DNA of 64,000 nucleotides, from the NCBI GenBank assembly GCA_943371005.1, contig CALRTB020000016.1:9991-73990 (forward strand), in the 5' to 3' direction. The notes under the pieces were generated by a model. That model was given only the letters and a program-made list of their open reading frames with translations, was not told where the DNA came from and ran no database searches. The position numbers and the translations under genes were made by a program. Positions 45,101-52,409 of the stretch are shown in pieces; position 1 is the stretch's first letter; the number at the start of each line of letters is the position of its first letter. This stretch comes from MRBY01 sp943371005. Its GTDB lineage: Bacteria; Cyanobacteriota; Cyanobacteriia; Cyanobacteriales; MRBY01.

Positions 45101-45729
45101 GTGACGGTTGGGCCTACGACATTGGGTTTGGGGGTCTCGATCATGCGATCGCCAGCGGTAAAAACATCAATATTTTGGTGATGGATACCGAGGTTTATTC
45201 CAACACCGGCGGACAATCCTCCAAAGCCACCCCACGGGCAGCCGTCGCCAAATTCGCAGCCGGCGGGAAACCAGCCCCCAAAAAAGACCTTGGATTGATC
45301 GCCATGACCTACGGAAACGTATATGTCGCCTCCGTTGCGATGGGAGCCAAAGACGAACACACCTTAAAAGCCTTCCTCGAAGCCGAAGCCTACGACGGGC
45401 CTTCCCTGATCATCGCCTATAGCCACTGCATCGCCCACGGCATCAACATGCAAACCGCCATGACCCACCAAAAAGAACTCGTCGAAAGCGGTCGCTGGCT
45501 CCTGTACCGTTACAACCCTGACCTCAAAGCAGAGGGCAAAAACCCCTTGCAACTCGATAGCCGTACCCCCAAAGGCAGCGTCGAAAGCTCCATGTACAAA
45601 GAAAATCGCTTCAAGATGCTCACCATGACCAAACCCCAAGCGGCGAAGGAACTGCTCAAACAAGCCCAGAGCGATGTCGATACCCGTTGGCGAATGTACG
45701 AATACCTTGCCAATCGTCCCGAAGCCTGA
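42193..45729 (+). CDS. nifJ: Pyruvate:ferredoxin (flavodoxin) oxidoreductase
   Basis: A 1178-aa single-chain enzyme that oxidises pyruvate to acetyl-CoA and reduces ferredoxin or flavodoxin. Visible in order are an N-terminal TPP-binding region (YPITPASPMGEWADAW), two ferredoxin-type 4Fe-4S motifs (CIQCGKCVMVCPHA and CTGCGICVDVCPAKN), the proximal-cluster Cys pair GACAGCGETP, and the TPP/Mg site GGDGWAYDIGFGG with DTEVYSNTGGQ. Length is normal. In non-diazotrophic cyanobacteria NifJ serves dark, anoxic or redox-stress metabolism; no nif genes are present here. An IS5-type element now lies just after it. Confidence 0.98.
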   Translation: MATNTIATLDANEAVAKVAYKLNEVIAIYPITPASPMGEWADAWASQGQPNLWGTVPSIIEMQSEGGAAGAVHGSLQTGSLTTTFTASQGLLLMIPNLYKIAGELTSAVIHVAARSLAAQALSIFGDHSDVMSVRGTGFALLSSASVQEAHDLALIAQAATMKARVPFIHFFDGFRTSHEIQKIELLDESVLRELIDDEDVFAHRARALTPDNPVIRGTAQNPDVFFQARESVNPFYEKCGAIVQEMMDRFGALTGRAYKLFEYVGAPDATRVIMLMGSGCETVHETVDYLNAQGEKVGVLKVRLYRPFDGSALIAALPKTVEKIAVLDRTKEPGANGEPLYLDVISALMESWEGAMPKVVGGRYGLSSKEFNPAMVKGIFDELNQAKPKNHFTVGINDDVSHTSLEYDPNFSTEPDSVVRAMFYGLGSDGTVGANKNSIKIIGEETDNYAQGYFVYDSKKSGAVTVSHLRFGPNLIRSTYLINQANFVGCHQWLFLEKLDVLSGAKDGATFLLNSPYSADQVWDQLPLEVQEQIVRKHLKFYVINANKVARESGMGGRINTVMQTCFFALSGVLPKEEAISKIKEYIKKTYGKKGADVVTMNIQAVDNTLANLFAVNVGEANSPIRKPPAVSPNAPDFMRNVQAPMLIKEGDRLPVSCLPCDGTYPTGTSKWEKRNVAQFIPEWDPEVCIQCGKCVMVCPHATIRAKVYEPNLLANAPESFKAIDAKDKNFSEQKFTIQVAPEDCTGCGICVDVCPAKNKAQPSKKAINMVEQLPLREQERTNWDYFLSLPLPERRELKLNQIREQQLQEPLFEFSGACAGCGETPYIKLVSQLFGDRTVIANATGCSSIYGGNLPTTPYTKNAEGRGIAWSNSLFEDNAEFGLGFRLSIDKQAQFAAELLQRLSGELGDSFVGELLNAHQADEADIWEQRQRVRELKNKLATLNSADAKQLASLADYLVKKSVWIVGGDGWAYDIGFGGLDHAIASGKNINILVMDTEVYSNTGGQSSKATPRAAVAKFAAGGKPAPKKDLGLIAMTYGNVYVASVAMGAKDEHTLKAFLEAEAYDGPSLIIAYSHCIAHGINMQTAMTHQKELVESGRWLLYRYNPDLKAEGKNPLQLDSRTPKGSVESSMYKENRFKMLTMTKPQAAKELLKQAQSDVDTRWRMYEYLANRPEA

Positions 45730-45772
45730 TCGATGAAAAGTCCCCCTTAGAGGGTATTTATAAAGTAAACCT

Positions 45773-46162
45773 TTAGCGAATCAGGCGTTTTAACATTAAG
45801 CGAGTCATGCTGGCATAGATTGCTGCTTCAGACATCTCTGGTAACTGTTCGTATTCCTTACTCAGGCGTCGATACCAGTTCAACCAACCTAACGTCCGCT
45901 CCACAATCCAGCGCTTTGGCAAGACTTCAAACCTGGGACTCGTCCTCTTGATTACTTCTACCCTTGCTTGAATTATTAACCAAACGCCCAGGGCAAAGCG
46001 CCATCCACTGTATCCTGCATCTACCCACATGAGTTGGAGTCTTTGCAAAGTTTCCCGCTCCTGCTCCCACATCTCCATCACTGCTGCCATGGCCAAGGTT
46101 CGTTCTGAAGCATTGCCCTCCGTCACTATGACTTTGTACAACAGTCCTAAACTATCCACCAA
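45773..46162 (-). CDS. IS5-family transposase, C-terminal part (orfB)
   Basis: A 129-aa frame holding the C-terminal DDE region: Asp in MWVDAGYSG and Glu in RWIVERTLGWLNWYRRLSKE, the typical IS5 Y-R-E box. The frame is open upstream to the A6G5 tract in orfA, where a -1 shift would join the two parts through YGFDGGKRVKGRRRNILVDS. The full transposase would need frameshifting or transcriptional slippage. Confidence 0.88.
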   Translation of the reverse strand: MVDSLGLLYKVIVTEGNASERTLAMAAVMEMWEQERETLQRLQLMWVDAGYSGWRFALGVWLIIQARVEVIKRTSPRFEVLPKRWIVERTLGWLNWYRRLSKEYEQLPEMSEAAIYASMTRLMLKRLIR

Positions 46163-46182
46163 AATGTTGCGCCGTCTCCCTT

Positions 46183-46566
46183 TTACCCGTTTGCCACCGT
46201 CAAATCCATAAACCTCCCCCTTTTTTCTGTCGTTTTGACTGATTGACTATCGGCAATTAAGACGCTGGGTTGTGGCTCTTTGCCGACCTGATGACGGCAT
46301 TGCTCTCGTAACTGACGATTGATATTTTCCCAAACTCCTTGCCTCTGCCATTTGCGATAGTAATAGTAGACAGTAGAGGCAGGAGGGAAATCCTTAGGGA
46401 GATACGCCCATTGACAACCCGTTTTTAGCAGATAGAATATCGCGTTGCAGACCCTTCTCATCTCTGTGGTGCGAGGATGACCACCAGTTTTTGGCGGAGG
46501 GATCAACGGTTCAATCAAGTGCCATTCGGCATCGGTCAAATCACTGGGATAGACTTTATTCGGCAT
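46183..46566 (-). CDS. IS5-family transposase, N-terminal part (orfA)
   Basis: About 127 aa from ATG 46566: YPSDLTDAEWHLIEPLIPP, the HTH-like WRW-type segment, and the first catalytic Asp in VLIADSQSVKTTEKRG. It ends in an out-of-frame tail after a run of six A and five G (plus-strand 46216-46226). Many IS5 members of the IS427 group have a similar two-frame layout, so this can be normal and not a mutation. Confidence 0.88.
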   Translation of the reverse strand: MPNKVYPSDLTDAEWHLIEPLIPPPKTGGHPRTTEMRRVCNAIFYLLKTGCQWAYLPKDFPPASTVYYYYRKWQRQGVWENINRQLREQCRHQVGKEPQPSVLIADSQSVKTTEKRGRFMDLTVANG

Positions 46567-46729
46567 CACCTCATTCCTCCGAAGGCTCTACTCCCAACCA
46601 ATCTAGCTAACTCTTCTTACCGGAACGCTCTTCCTTTATCTTTACTTTATAAACACGCTCTTAACAAGCTGGAGCTTTAGTGAGGAGATTTAGGGGGATA
46701 TAAAACCATTAACCTACCGGAGAACCACC

Positions 46730-47746
46730 ATGGATTTAACCACACAATATTTAGGTTTGACTCTGCGATCGCCGTTAATTGTCGGAGCCGCCGCGCCCCT
46801 TACCGAAGACATCGACAATATTAGACACATGGAAGATGCCGGAGCCGGAGCCGTCGTTTTACATTCCCTATTTGAAGAACAAATCCGCAAAGAAAAACTC
46901 GAACTCCACCACCATTTCACCTACGGCACAGACTCCTTTGCCGAAGCCTTAAATTACTTCCCAGAGAACGCTTCCGATGTTTTTCACGTAGGCGTTGAAA
47001 CCTATTTAGAGCACATTCAAGCCGCCAAAGCCTCCGTTGATATCCCGATCATCGCCAGCCTCAACGGTTCCCACCAAGGGGAATGGGAACACACCGCCAA
47101 ACTGATGGAACAAGCCGGAGCCGATGCCATTGAATTAAACATTTACTACGTGCCGACAGATATCAATAAAAATGGTTCAGAAGTGGAATATGAATACATT
47201 CAAATTGTGCGGACGGTGCGGGAAAACTTAAATATTCCCGTTGCTGTCAAGCTGAGTCCGTTCTTTAGCAACATGGCAAATATGGCGAAGCGATTGGTTG
47301 ATAATGGTGCGAATGGCTTAGTTTTATTTAATCGTTTTTATCAGCCGGACATTGATATTGAAGAATTAGAAGTGATCCCGAATTTAATTCTCAGTAGTCC
47401 GTTGGATATGCGTTTGCCGATGCGCTGGATTGCGATGCTCTATGGCCGCTTGGATGTGGATTTTGCGGCGACTAGTGGTATTCAACGGGGAACCGATGCG
47501 ATCAAAATGTTAATGGCTGGGGCAAAGGTGACGGCTGTAGTGGCCACTTTATTACGCCACGGCATTCAACACATTGAAACCATGGAAACAGAAATGGTGC
47601 AGTGGCTCGAAGAACATGAATATCTTTCTTTGGAGCAACTGCGGGGCAGCATGAGCCAGATTAATTGTCCCGATGAAAGCGCCTTTGAACGCGCCCAATA
47701 TATGCGAGCGATCCAATCCTACCAACCAGAGCGACACACGCTTTGA
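46730..47746 (+). CDS. Dihydroorotate-dehydrogenase-like FMN protein
   Basis: A 338-aa TIM-barrel protein of the dihydroorotate dehydrogenase-like group. It opens with DLTTQYLGLTLRSPLIVGAA, has IPIIASLNGSH and IPVAVKLSPFFSN in the FMN-binding strands and DFAATSGIQRG near the phosphate site. It lacks features needed to call it PyrD with confidence. A GGAG ribosome-binding site precedes the ATG. Without the IS it would sit about 90 bases after nifJ, suggesting an original nifJ operon partner with a redox role. Confidence 0.88.
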   Translation: MDLTTQYLGLTLRSPLIVGAAAPLTEDIDNIRHMEDAGAGAVVLHSLFEEQIRKEKLELHHHFTYGTDSFAEALNYFPENASDVFHVGVETYLEHIQAAKASVDIPIIASLNGSHQGEWEHTAKLMEQAGADAIELNIYYVPTDINKNGSEVEYEYIQIVRTVRENLNIPVAVKLSPFFSNMANMAKRLVDNGANGLVLFNRFYQPDIDIEELEVIPNLILSSPLDMRLPMRWIAMLYGRLDVDFAATSGIQRGTDAIKMLMAGAKVTAVVATLLRHGIQHIETMETEMVQWLEEHEYLSLEQLRGSMSQINCPDESAFERAQYMRAIQSYQPERHTL

Positions 47747-47752
47747 GGTTAA

Positions 47753-48343
47753 CTATTGCTGCAGGGCCTTGGCGATCGCCTTAAGGGCACGGGGGTCAGA
47801 CAACATCCAAGGGTGTAAAGGTACGGGCAACTGCACGCCTGTGCCAATGGGTAGCTTCGTGCTCTTGGCGGGGACAATCATCAAATCAAAGGGAGTCCAT
47901 AACCAAGTAACCTTCACTGATTCTAGGGTAGTGGCCACATCACGGTTCAAATCCTGGAGTAAATCACTGTCAGGGCGCATCTGACGAATCCCTGGAAAGG
48001 GCAAACCATAGGCCGATAAAGTGCCATTATTGGGGGCCGAAATACTCACATAACGTTCTACCCGTTGATTGCCGCCGAGCCGTTGCAAATAGTAACGGGT
48101 CACAATTCCCCCCATACTAAATCCCACGAGATCGAACCGCTGGGTCGCGCCGAAATGTTGGTGCACATAGGCTTCAATTTGACTGGCCAAAACAGGCAGT
48201 GCTTGACGACCATCATTGGGTTGTAGATCAAGGGCATGAATTTCCCAGCCTTGCTGACTAAGGTAGCGGGTCAAGGGTTTAAACACAGTGTGGCGGTCTA
48301 AAAAACCGTGGATTAACAACACCGGATTTGGGGGGTGGGTCAT
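47753..48343 (-). CDS. Alpha/beta hydrolase, lipase-like
   Basis: A 196-aa hydrolase with the oxyanion region PVLLIHGFLDR near the start and nucleophile elbow GFSMGG (Ser near 76). NNGTLSAYGLP resembles the lid region of triacylglycerol lipases. A catalytic His is expected near the C-terminus, where the sequence reads PLHPWML. No signal peptide is seen, so it is probably cytosolic. Convergent with the dihydroorotate-dehydrogenase-like gene, six bases apart. Confidence 0.9.
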   Translation of the reverse strand: MTHPPNPVLLIHGFLDRHTVFKPLTRYLSQQGWEIHALDLQPNDGRQALPVLASQIEAYVHQHFGATQRFDLVGFSMGGIVTRYYLQRLGGNQRVERYVSISAPNNGTLSAYGLPFPGIRQMRPDSDLLQDLNRDVATTLESVKVTWLWTPFDLMIVPAKSTKLPIGTGVQLPVPLHPWMLSDPRALKAIAKALQQ

Positions 48344-48408
48344 GGTTTATTGAAAAATTCTGAGAATCTTGATTACAATTTTATTAAGAACTTTTACAAA
48401 ATTTGGTT

Positions 48409-49077
48409 ATGTCTCACCCTAGCTTAGCGACACTTTCCCAACAACTCGAAAGTGAAAACTCCAAGGATCGCATGGTCGCCCTTGCCCAATTGCGGGATGT
48501 AGCCCCCCTAGAAGCGATGCCCCTTATTAAAAAAGTATTAGATGATGAGGTGCTCCAAATTCGCTCCATGGCGGTCTTTGCCCTGGGGATTAAGCAGACA
48601 GAAGAGTCCTATCCAATTTTGATTAAGCTGCTAGAGACTGATGCGGATTATGGCATTCGGGCCGATGCGGCGGGTGCTTTAGGGTATCTCCAGGATGAGC
48701 GAGCCTTAAAACCACTGCTGCGGGCTTTTTATGAAGATACGTCCTGGTTAGTGCGTTTTAGTGCGGCAGTTTCTTTGGGGAATCTTGGTCGTCCGGAAGC
48801 AAAAGATGCCCTGATCCAAGCCCTCGATAGTGGGGAAGCTATTTTAGAACAAGCGGCGATCGCCGCCCTGGGAGAAATTGGCGCAGTGGAGACTGTGGAT
48901 CGTCTTGTGACCTTTGTTTCCTCAGAAAATTGGCTGGTGCGACAACGCTTGGCAGAAGCCCTAGGCGTCCTCCCCTGCGAGAAAAGTCTGGCGGCGGTCA
49001 AATTCCTCGTCAAAGATGATCATCCCCAAGTGCGGGAAGCAGCCCAATATAGCCTCGACAAACTCAGTAACGCGTGA
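48409..49077 (+). CDS. HEAT-repeat protein (PBS lyase-like repeats)
   Basis: A 222-aa all-helical protein of five to six HEAT-like repeats of about 31 residues (LQIRSMAVFALGIKQTEESY, YGIRADAAGALGYLQDER, WLVRFSAAVSLGNLGRPEAK and so on). Cyanobacterial relatives include phycobilin lyase subunits, NblB and IaiH. The lack of bilin-lyase signature residues makes a scaffold or NblB/IaiH-type role possible, but sequence alone cannot decide. Start ATG 48409. Its end overlaps the next gene (GTGA). Confidence 0.9.
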   Translation: MSHPSLATLSQQLESENSKDRMVALAQLRDVAPLEAMPLIKKVLDDEVLQIRSMAVFALGIKQTEESYPILIKLLETDADYGIRADAAGALGYLQDERALKPLLRAFYEDTSWLVRFSAAVSLGNLGRPEAKDALIQALDSGEAILEQAAIAALGEIGAVETVDRLVTFVSSENWLVRQRLAEALGVLPCEKSLAAVKFLVKDDHPQVREAAQYSLDKLSNA

Positions 49078-49610
49078 CCGGCAAAATCTTACTCACCTCC
49101 TTTCGGCCCTGGCTGGAACATCACACCTCCAACGCCTCGGATGATCTCCTCTGTCAACTCAAGGCGAAGCAGTTAGCTTTTGCGGATTTTTTATTTCTGC
49201 ACCATCTGCCTGTGGAAACGGCGATCGCCAGTGAAATGACTATCCAAGCCATTGCCGATTATCAGCCGGATCTGGTGCTTTGCTGTGGTATGGCCGAAAA
49301 GCGCGATCGCCTCACGGTAGAATCCCAAGCGTTTTATCGGGGGCAGCAGTTACAAACGCGCTTGGATCTGCAGGCTCTCACGGCTCCCCTAGAATTTACA
49401 GAGATTAGCCACGATGCCGGCAAATTTGTCTGTGAGGGACTATATTTTCAAGTGTTAAACCATCTCCAGCGGCAGCAATCCCCAGCGCGGGCTTTATTTC
49501 TCCATGTGCCCCTGCTCACAGCGGCCAATCGACAGTTAATCCTGCGAGATGTTGAAACCATGCTCCACTGGCTGCTGCCCAATGTTCTGGCTTGCCCCAC
49601 TGACCCATGA
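49074..49610 (+). CDS. Peptidase C15 (pyroglutamyl peptidase I-like)
   Basis: A 178-aa protein with the pyrrolidone carboxyl peptidase layout. The catalytic triad is visible as E75 (LCCGMAEKRD), C120 (DAGKFVCEGLYF) and H144 (LFLHVP). The N-terminus has LLTSFRPW, equivalent to the substrate loop. It is shorter than typical Pcp (about 215 aa). GTG 49074 overlaps the previous TGA, so translation is coupled to the HEAT gene, and its end overlaps the DUF4112 gene (ATGA). Confidence 0.85.
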   Translation: MTGKILLTSFRPWLEHHTSNASDDLLCQLKAKQLAFADFLFLHHLPVETAIASEMTIQAIADYQPDLVLCCGMAEKRDRLTVESQAFYRGQQLQTRLDLQALTAPLEFTEISHDAGKFVCEGLYFQVLNHLQRQQSPARALFLHVPLLTAANRQLILRDVETMLHWLLPNVLACPTDP

Positions 49611-50089
49611 CTGCCTCCAAGACCCCAAACCCAAAGACATTAAAACGTATCCGCACCCTGAGTAAGCTGCTTGACAGTGCGATCGCCATTCCGGGGACAA
49701 AGTACAAAATCGGCCTTGATCCAATCATTGGTTTGGTGCCAGCGGTAGGAGATTACCTGAGTTTGATTCTCTCTGGCTATGTGATTTTCGAGGCGGCTAA
49801 ACTGGGAGCCAAACAGGATACCCTCGTCAAAATGGCTCTCAATCTTCTTGTTGATAGCGTTGTTGGTACGGTGCCCGTGGCAGGGGATCTCTTTGATGTG
49901 GCCTGGAAAGCCAACGAAGCAAATTTAAAGCTCTTAGAACAGGATTTGCCCGATCAGACTGACCTAGACAATGCACCAATTGACTGGCGTCCCTTGATTT
50001 TAATTTTGGCGGCGATCGCCTTGGTGATTCTTTTGGGCGGCTTATTGACCCTGTGGTTGCTGAAGCTCCTTTTTAATGCCCTTGTCTAG
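49607..50089 (+). CDS. DUF4112 membrane protein
   Basis: A 160-aa protein. The conserved block spans about 12-105 (LSKLLDSAIAIPGTKYKIGL, DPIIGLVPAVGDYLS, VGTVPVAGDLFDVAWKANEA). A strong C-terminal membrane span lies at 129-155. Function is unknown. It overlaps the C15 peptidase gene by four bases and converges on surE with a four-base overlap. Confidence 0.9.
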   Translation: MTASKTPNPKTLKRIRTLSKLLDSAIAIPGTKYKIGLDPIIGLVPAVGDYLSLILSGYVIFEAAKLGAKQDTLVKMALNLLVDSVVGTVPVAGDLFDVAWKANEANLKLLEQDLPDQTDLDNAPIDWRPLILILAAIALVILLGGLLTLWLLKLLFNALV

Positions 50090-50769
50090 ATCGAAATTTG
50101 GGTCACGGCAATATTTCCCGAAAAACACACATCCACATCGGTACCAGCAGCCCGGGGGCGATCGGGGTAGGAACCGACATAATGAAACTGTTGATCCCGC
50201 GCTTCGTAGCGGACCTGCATTGGGTCGGTACTGCGCTCACAAAAAATAATTTCCGGGTCAGAGGCCGCTGTTAAATGGGGAAAATTCACATTCCAAAAAT
50301 GCTTTTCCGGTAATTCTTGGGTCAATAATTTCGCTAACAATTTCCCCGTCCAGTGGGTCACCAGATCCCAGTCAATCTCTAGGGGGCGCTGGATGAAATG
50401 GGAAAAGGCGATCGCCCGCTTCCCGAGGATTGTTGCCTCCCGCACCGCCGCTACTGTTCCCGATGTGTAAATATCCACGCCGAGGTTTCCCCCCGCATTC
50501 ACCCCCGACAGCACCCAATCTGCATCCGCCGCAAACTGTGTGAGACCCAAGCGCGCACAATCTGCTGGTGTACCCGCCACGGCATAGGCATTGTCCGTCC
50601 GTTGCTCGACGGGGATGGGAGCATAAACCGTAAACCGATGGCCGCATTCAGACATTTGCGTTTGGGGCGCCACTGTCACCACTTCCCTGGCGTGGGGGGC
50701 GATCGCCTTTTGCAAGGTCGCAATCCCAGGGGCATCAATCCCATCATCATTCGTTAGTAAAACGCGCAT
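50086..50769 (-). CDS. surE: 5'/3'-nucleotidase SurE
   Basis: A 227-aa metal-dependent phosphatase that removes phosphate from nucleoside monophosphates. The N-terminal RVLLTNDDGIDAPGI carries metal-binding D8 and D9. VLSGVNAGGNLGVDIYTSGT holds further metal and substrate residues, and FWNVNFPH is another family block. Length is normal. It overlaps the ABC ATPase gene upstream by one base. Confidence 0.96.
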   Translation of the reverse strand: MRVLLTNDDGIDAPGIATLQKAIAPHAREVVTVAPQTQMSECGHRFTVYAPIPVEQRTDNAYAVAGTPADCARLGLTQFAADADWVLSGVNAGGNLGVDIYTSGTVAAVREATILGKRAIAFSHFIQRPLEIDWDLVTHWTGKLLAKLLTQELPEKHFWNVNFPHLTAASDPEIIFCERSTDPMQVRYEARDQQFHYVGSYPDRPRAAGTDVDVCFSGNIAVTQISI

Positions 50770-51533
50770 TACGATCCCAAATAAGCTTCTAAAACCTGTT
50801 CATTACACTGGATCTCTGCCGGTGTTCCGTCCGCCAAATTACTCCCCTCTGCCAGCACCCAGATGTGGTTACACAAGGACATAATCACATCCATATTGTG
50901 CTCAATAATTAGAAAGGAAATCCCCTGCTGGTTCCACCGCAGAATATGGTCACAAATTTGATTAATGAGGGTGGGATTGACCCCCGCCGCCGGCTCATCC
51001 AACAAAATTAACTGGGGATCGCTCATCAAAGCCCTGGCCATTTCGAGGAGTTTTCGTTGTCCCCCTGATAGGGCTCCAGCATAATCCTGGGTTTTTTCGA
51101 CTAGGCCTACTGATTCTAAAATGGCGATCGCCTTTTCCCGATTTGCCTTTTCCTGGCGACGAATTTTTCCCTGCTGCCATACTCGCAGGAAGTTTTCCCC
51201 GGTTTGCTGTTGGGCTGCCAGCAGCATATTGTCGAGTACCGATAACCGCGACAGCACCCGTGCCACTTGGAATGTGCGCACAAAGCCCCGCGCCGCAATC
51301 TGATGGGACGGTAAATGCTGCACTTCCTGGCCGTTAAAAATGACCTTCCCCTGATCCGGCGTAATAAAATTCGAGAGCAAATTAAACAACGTCGTTTTGC
51401 CCGCACCATTGGGGCCAATCAAACCCGTAATCTGTCCACGGGGCACAGTAATCGAAGCATTTTGCACCGCACGGATGCCACCGAAACTTTTATGGAGACC
51501 TGATGCTTGCAGCAAAGGAGATGGTTCACTCAT
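50769..51533 (-). CDS. LivG-type ABC transporter ATP-binding protein
   Basis: A 254-aa ATPase of the branched-chain amino acid/urea transporter class. Walker A GPNGAGKTTL, signature ALSGGQRKLLEMARAL, Walker B LILLDEPAAGVNP and the H loop IIEHNMDVIM are all present. No permease or binding-protein gene is adjacent, so the substrate is open; in cyanobacteria the Nat and Urt systems are often scattered. Confidence 0.93.
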   Translation of the reverse strand: MSEPSPLLQASGLHKSFGGIRAVQNASITVPRGQITGLIGPNGAGKTTLFNLLSNFITPDQGKVIFNGQEVQHLPSHQIAARGFVRTFQVARVLSRLSVLDNMLLAAQQQTGENFLRVWQQGKIRRQEKANREKAIAILESVGLVEKTQDYAGALSGGQRKLLEMARALMSDPQLILLDEPAAGVNPTLINQICDHILRWNQQGISFLIIEHNMDVIMSLCNHIWVLAEGSNLADGTPAEIQCNEQVLEAYLGS

Positions 51534-51586
51534 GGTTGCCGGGATAGGGAGTCGCCCTATATCCTAGCGGTCTCTGGGATGGGACG

Positions 51587-52213
51587 CTAGGGTGTAATCG
51601 GTTCTTCGTCGGCAAATTGTGGCTCTTCGTTGAGGATACCGACGCGGTTAAAGGGCCAAAAGCGAATAAAGGCTTTCCCCACAAGCTTTTCGCGGGGGAC
51701 AAACCCCCAATAGTGGGAGTCATAGCTGTTGTTGCGGTTATCGCCGAGGACGAGGTAGTGTTCTTCTGGAATCGTCACGGGGCCGTAGTCATATTCTGGA
51801 GCTTCGTTGATGTAGTCCTCTTCGAGGGCTTCTCCGTTAATAAAGACGGTGCCGCCACTCACTTGTACGGTATCGCCGGGAACCCCAATGACGCGCTTAA
51901 TAAAGGCATCTTTGTAGTTTTGCTGCTGGAGAATTTCTGTCGGGTTAAACACCACCACATCGCCCCGTTGGGGGTTTTTGAAGTGGTAGCTGATTTTTTC
52001 GATGATTAGGCGATCGTTCACTTCTAGGGTGGGCAGCATCGACTCAGAGGGAATGTAGCGGGCCTCGGCGACGAAGGTGCGGATCCCAATGGCCAAAATA
52101 CCAGCGGTCACAAGGGTTTTAATGGTCTCTACCCAGGGGTTTTCTTCGTGCTGTTGTTCCGTTCCGCTAGGTTTTTTGGTTGGTTCAACGGGAGATTGAG
52201 AGTTTTCGGGCAT
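51587..52213 (-). CDS. lepB: Signal peptidase I
   Basis: A 208-aa membrane protease that removes signal peptides. One N-terminal span (about 31-47) is followed by the catalytic Ser58 in IPSESMLPTL and the Lys106 base in FIKRVIG. Further blocks are GDVVVFNPT and GDNRNNSYDSHYWG. A polar N-terminal tail of 25 residues rich in Glu and Gln precedes the span. Cyanobacteria often have two LepB copies; which one this is cannot be told. Confidence 0.96.
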   Translation of the reverse strand: MPENSQSPVEPTKKPSGTEQQHEENPWVETIKTLVTAGILAIGIRTFVAEARYIPSESMLPTLEVNDRLIIEKISYHFKNPQRGDVVVFNPTEILQQQNYKDAFIKRVIGVPGDTVQVSGGTVFINGEALEEDYINEAPEYDYGPVTIPEEHYLVLGDNRNNSYDSHYWGFVPREKLVGKAFIRFWPFNRVGILNEEPQFADEEPITP

Positions 52214-52409
52214 TATCGGTTCGCGCAGAAGTGACTAAAGGAAAGAATAGTACGGCAGAATGCACGACGTGATGGTGACGACGATTGTGCCTGCCTCGGA
52301 AAAAGTGCTGCTGTCTGTTTATTGTATGCTCTCCGATGGGGGATTGGGACTGGCTTAGGGGAGTTTAAGCATTCTCCTGAAAGGTCTTTGTGAGGGGAAA
52401 GTATGCTCT

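Larger units (their letters stand above)
45750..46660 (-). mobile_element. IS5-family insertion sequence, 911 bp
   Basis: Terminal inverted repeats are 45750-45769 (GAGGGTATTTATAAAGTAAA) and 46641-46660 (reverse complement GAGCGTGTTTATAAAGTAAA), 18 of 20 identical. A TTA duplication flanks the element at 45747-45749 and 46661-46663. Inside is a two-frame transposase on the minus strand. No HIP1 octamer is present, unlike the host genes. It lies between nifJ and the dihydroorotate-dehydrogenase-like gene, so the insertion appears recent. Confidence 0.93.

Noticed and set aside
42193..45729. NifJ as evidence of nitrogen fixation
   Set aside because: No other nif gene is in view, and NifJ is common in non-diazotrophic cyanobacteria for pyruvate oxidation.
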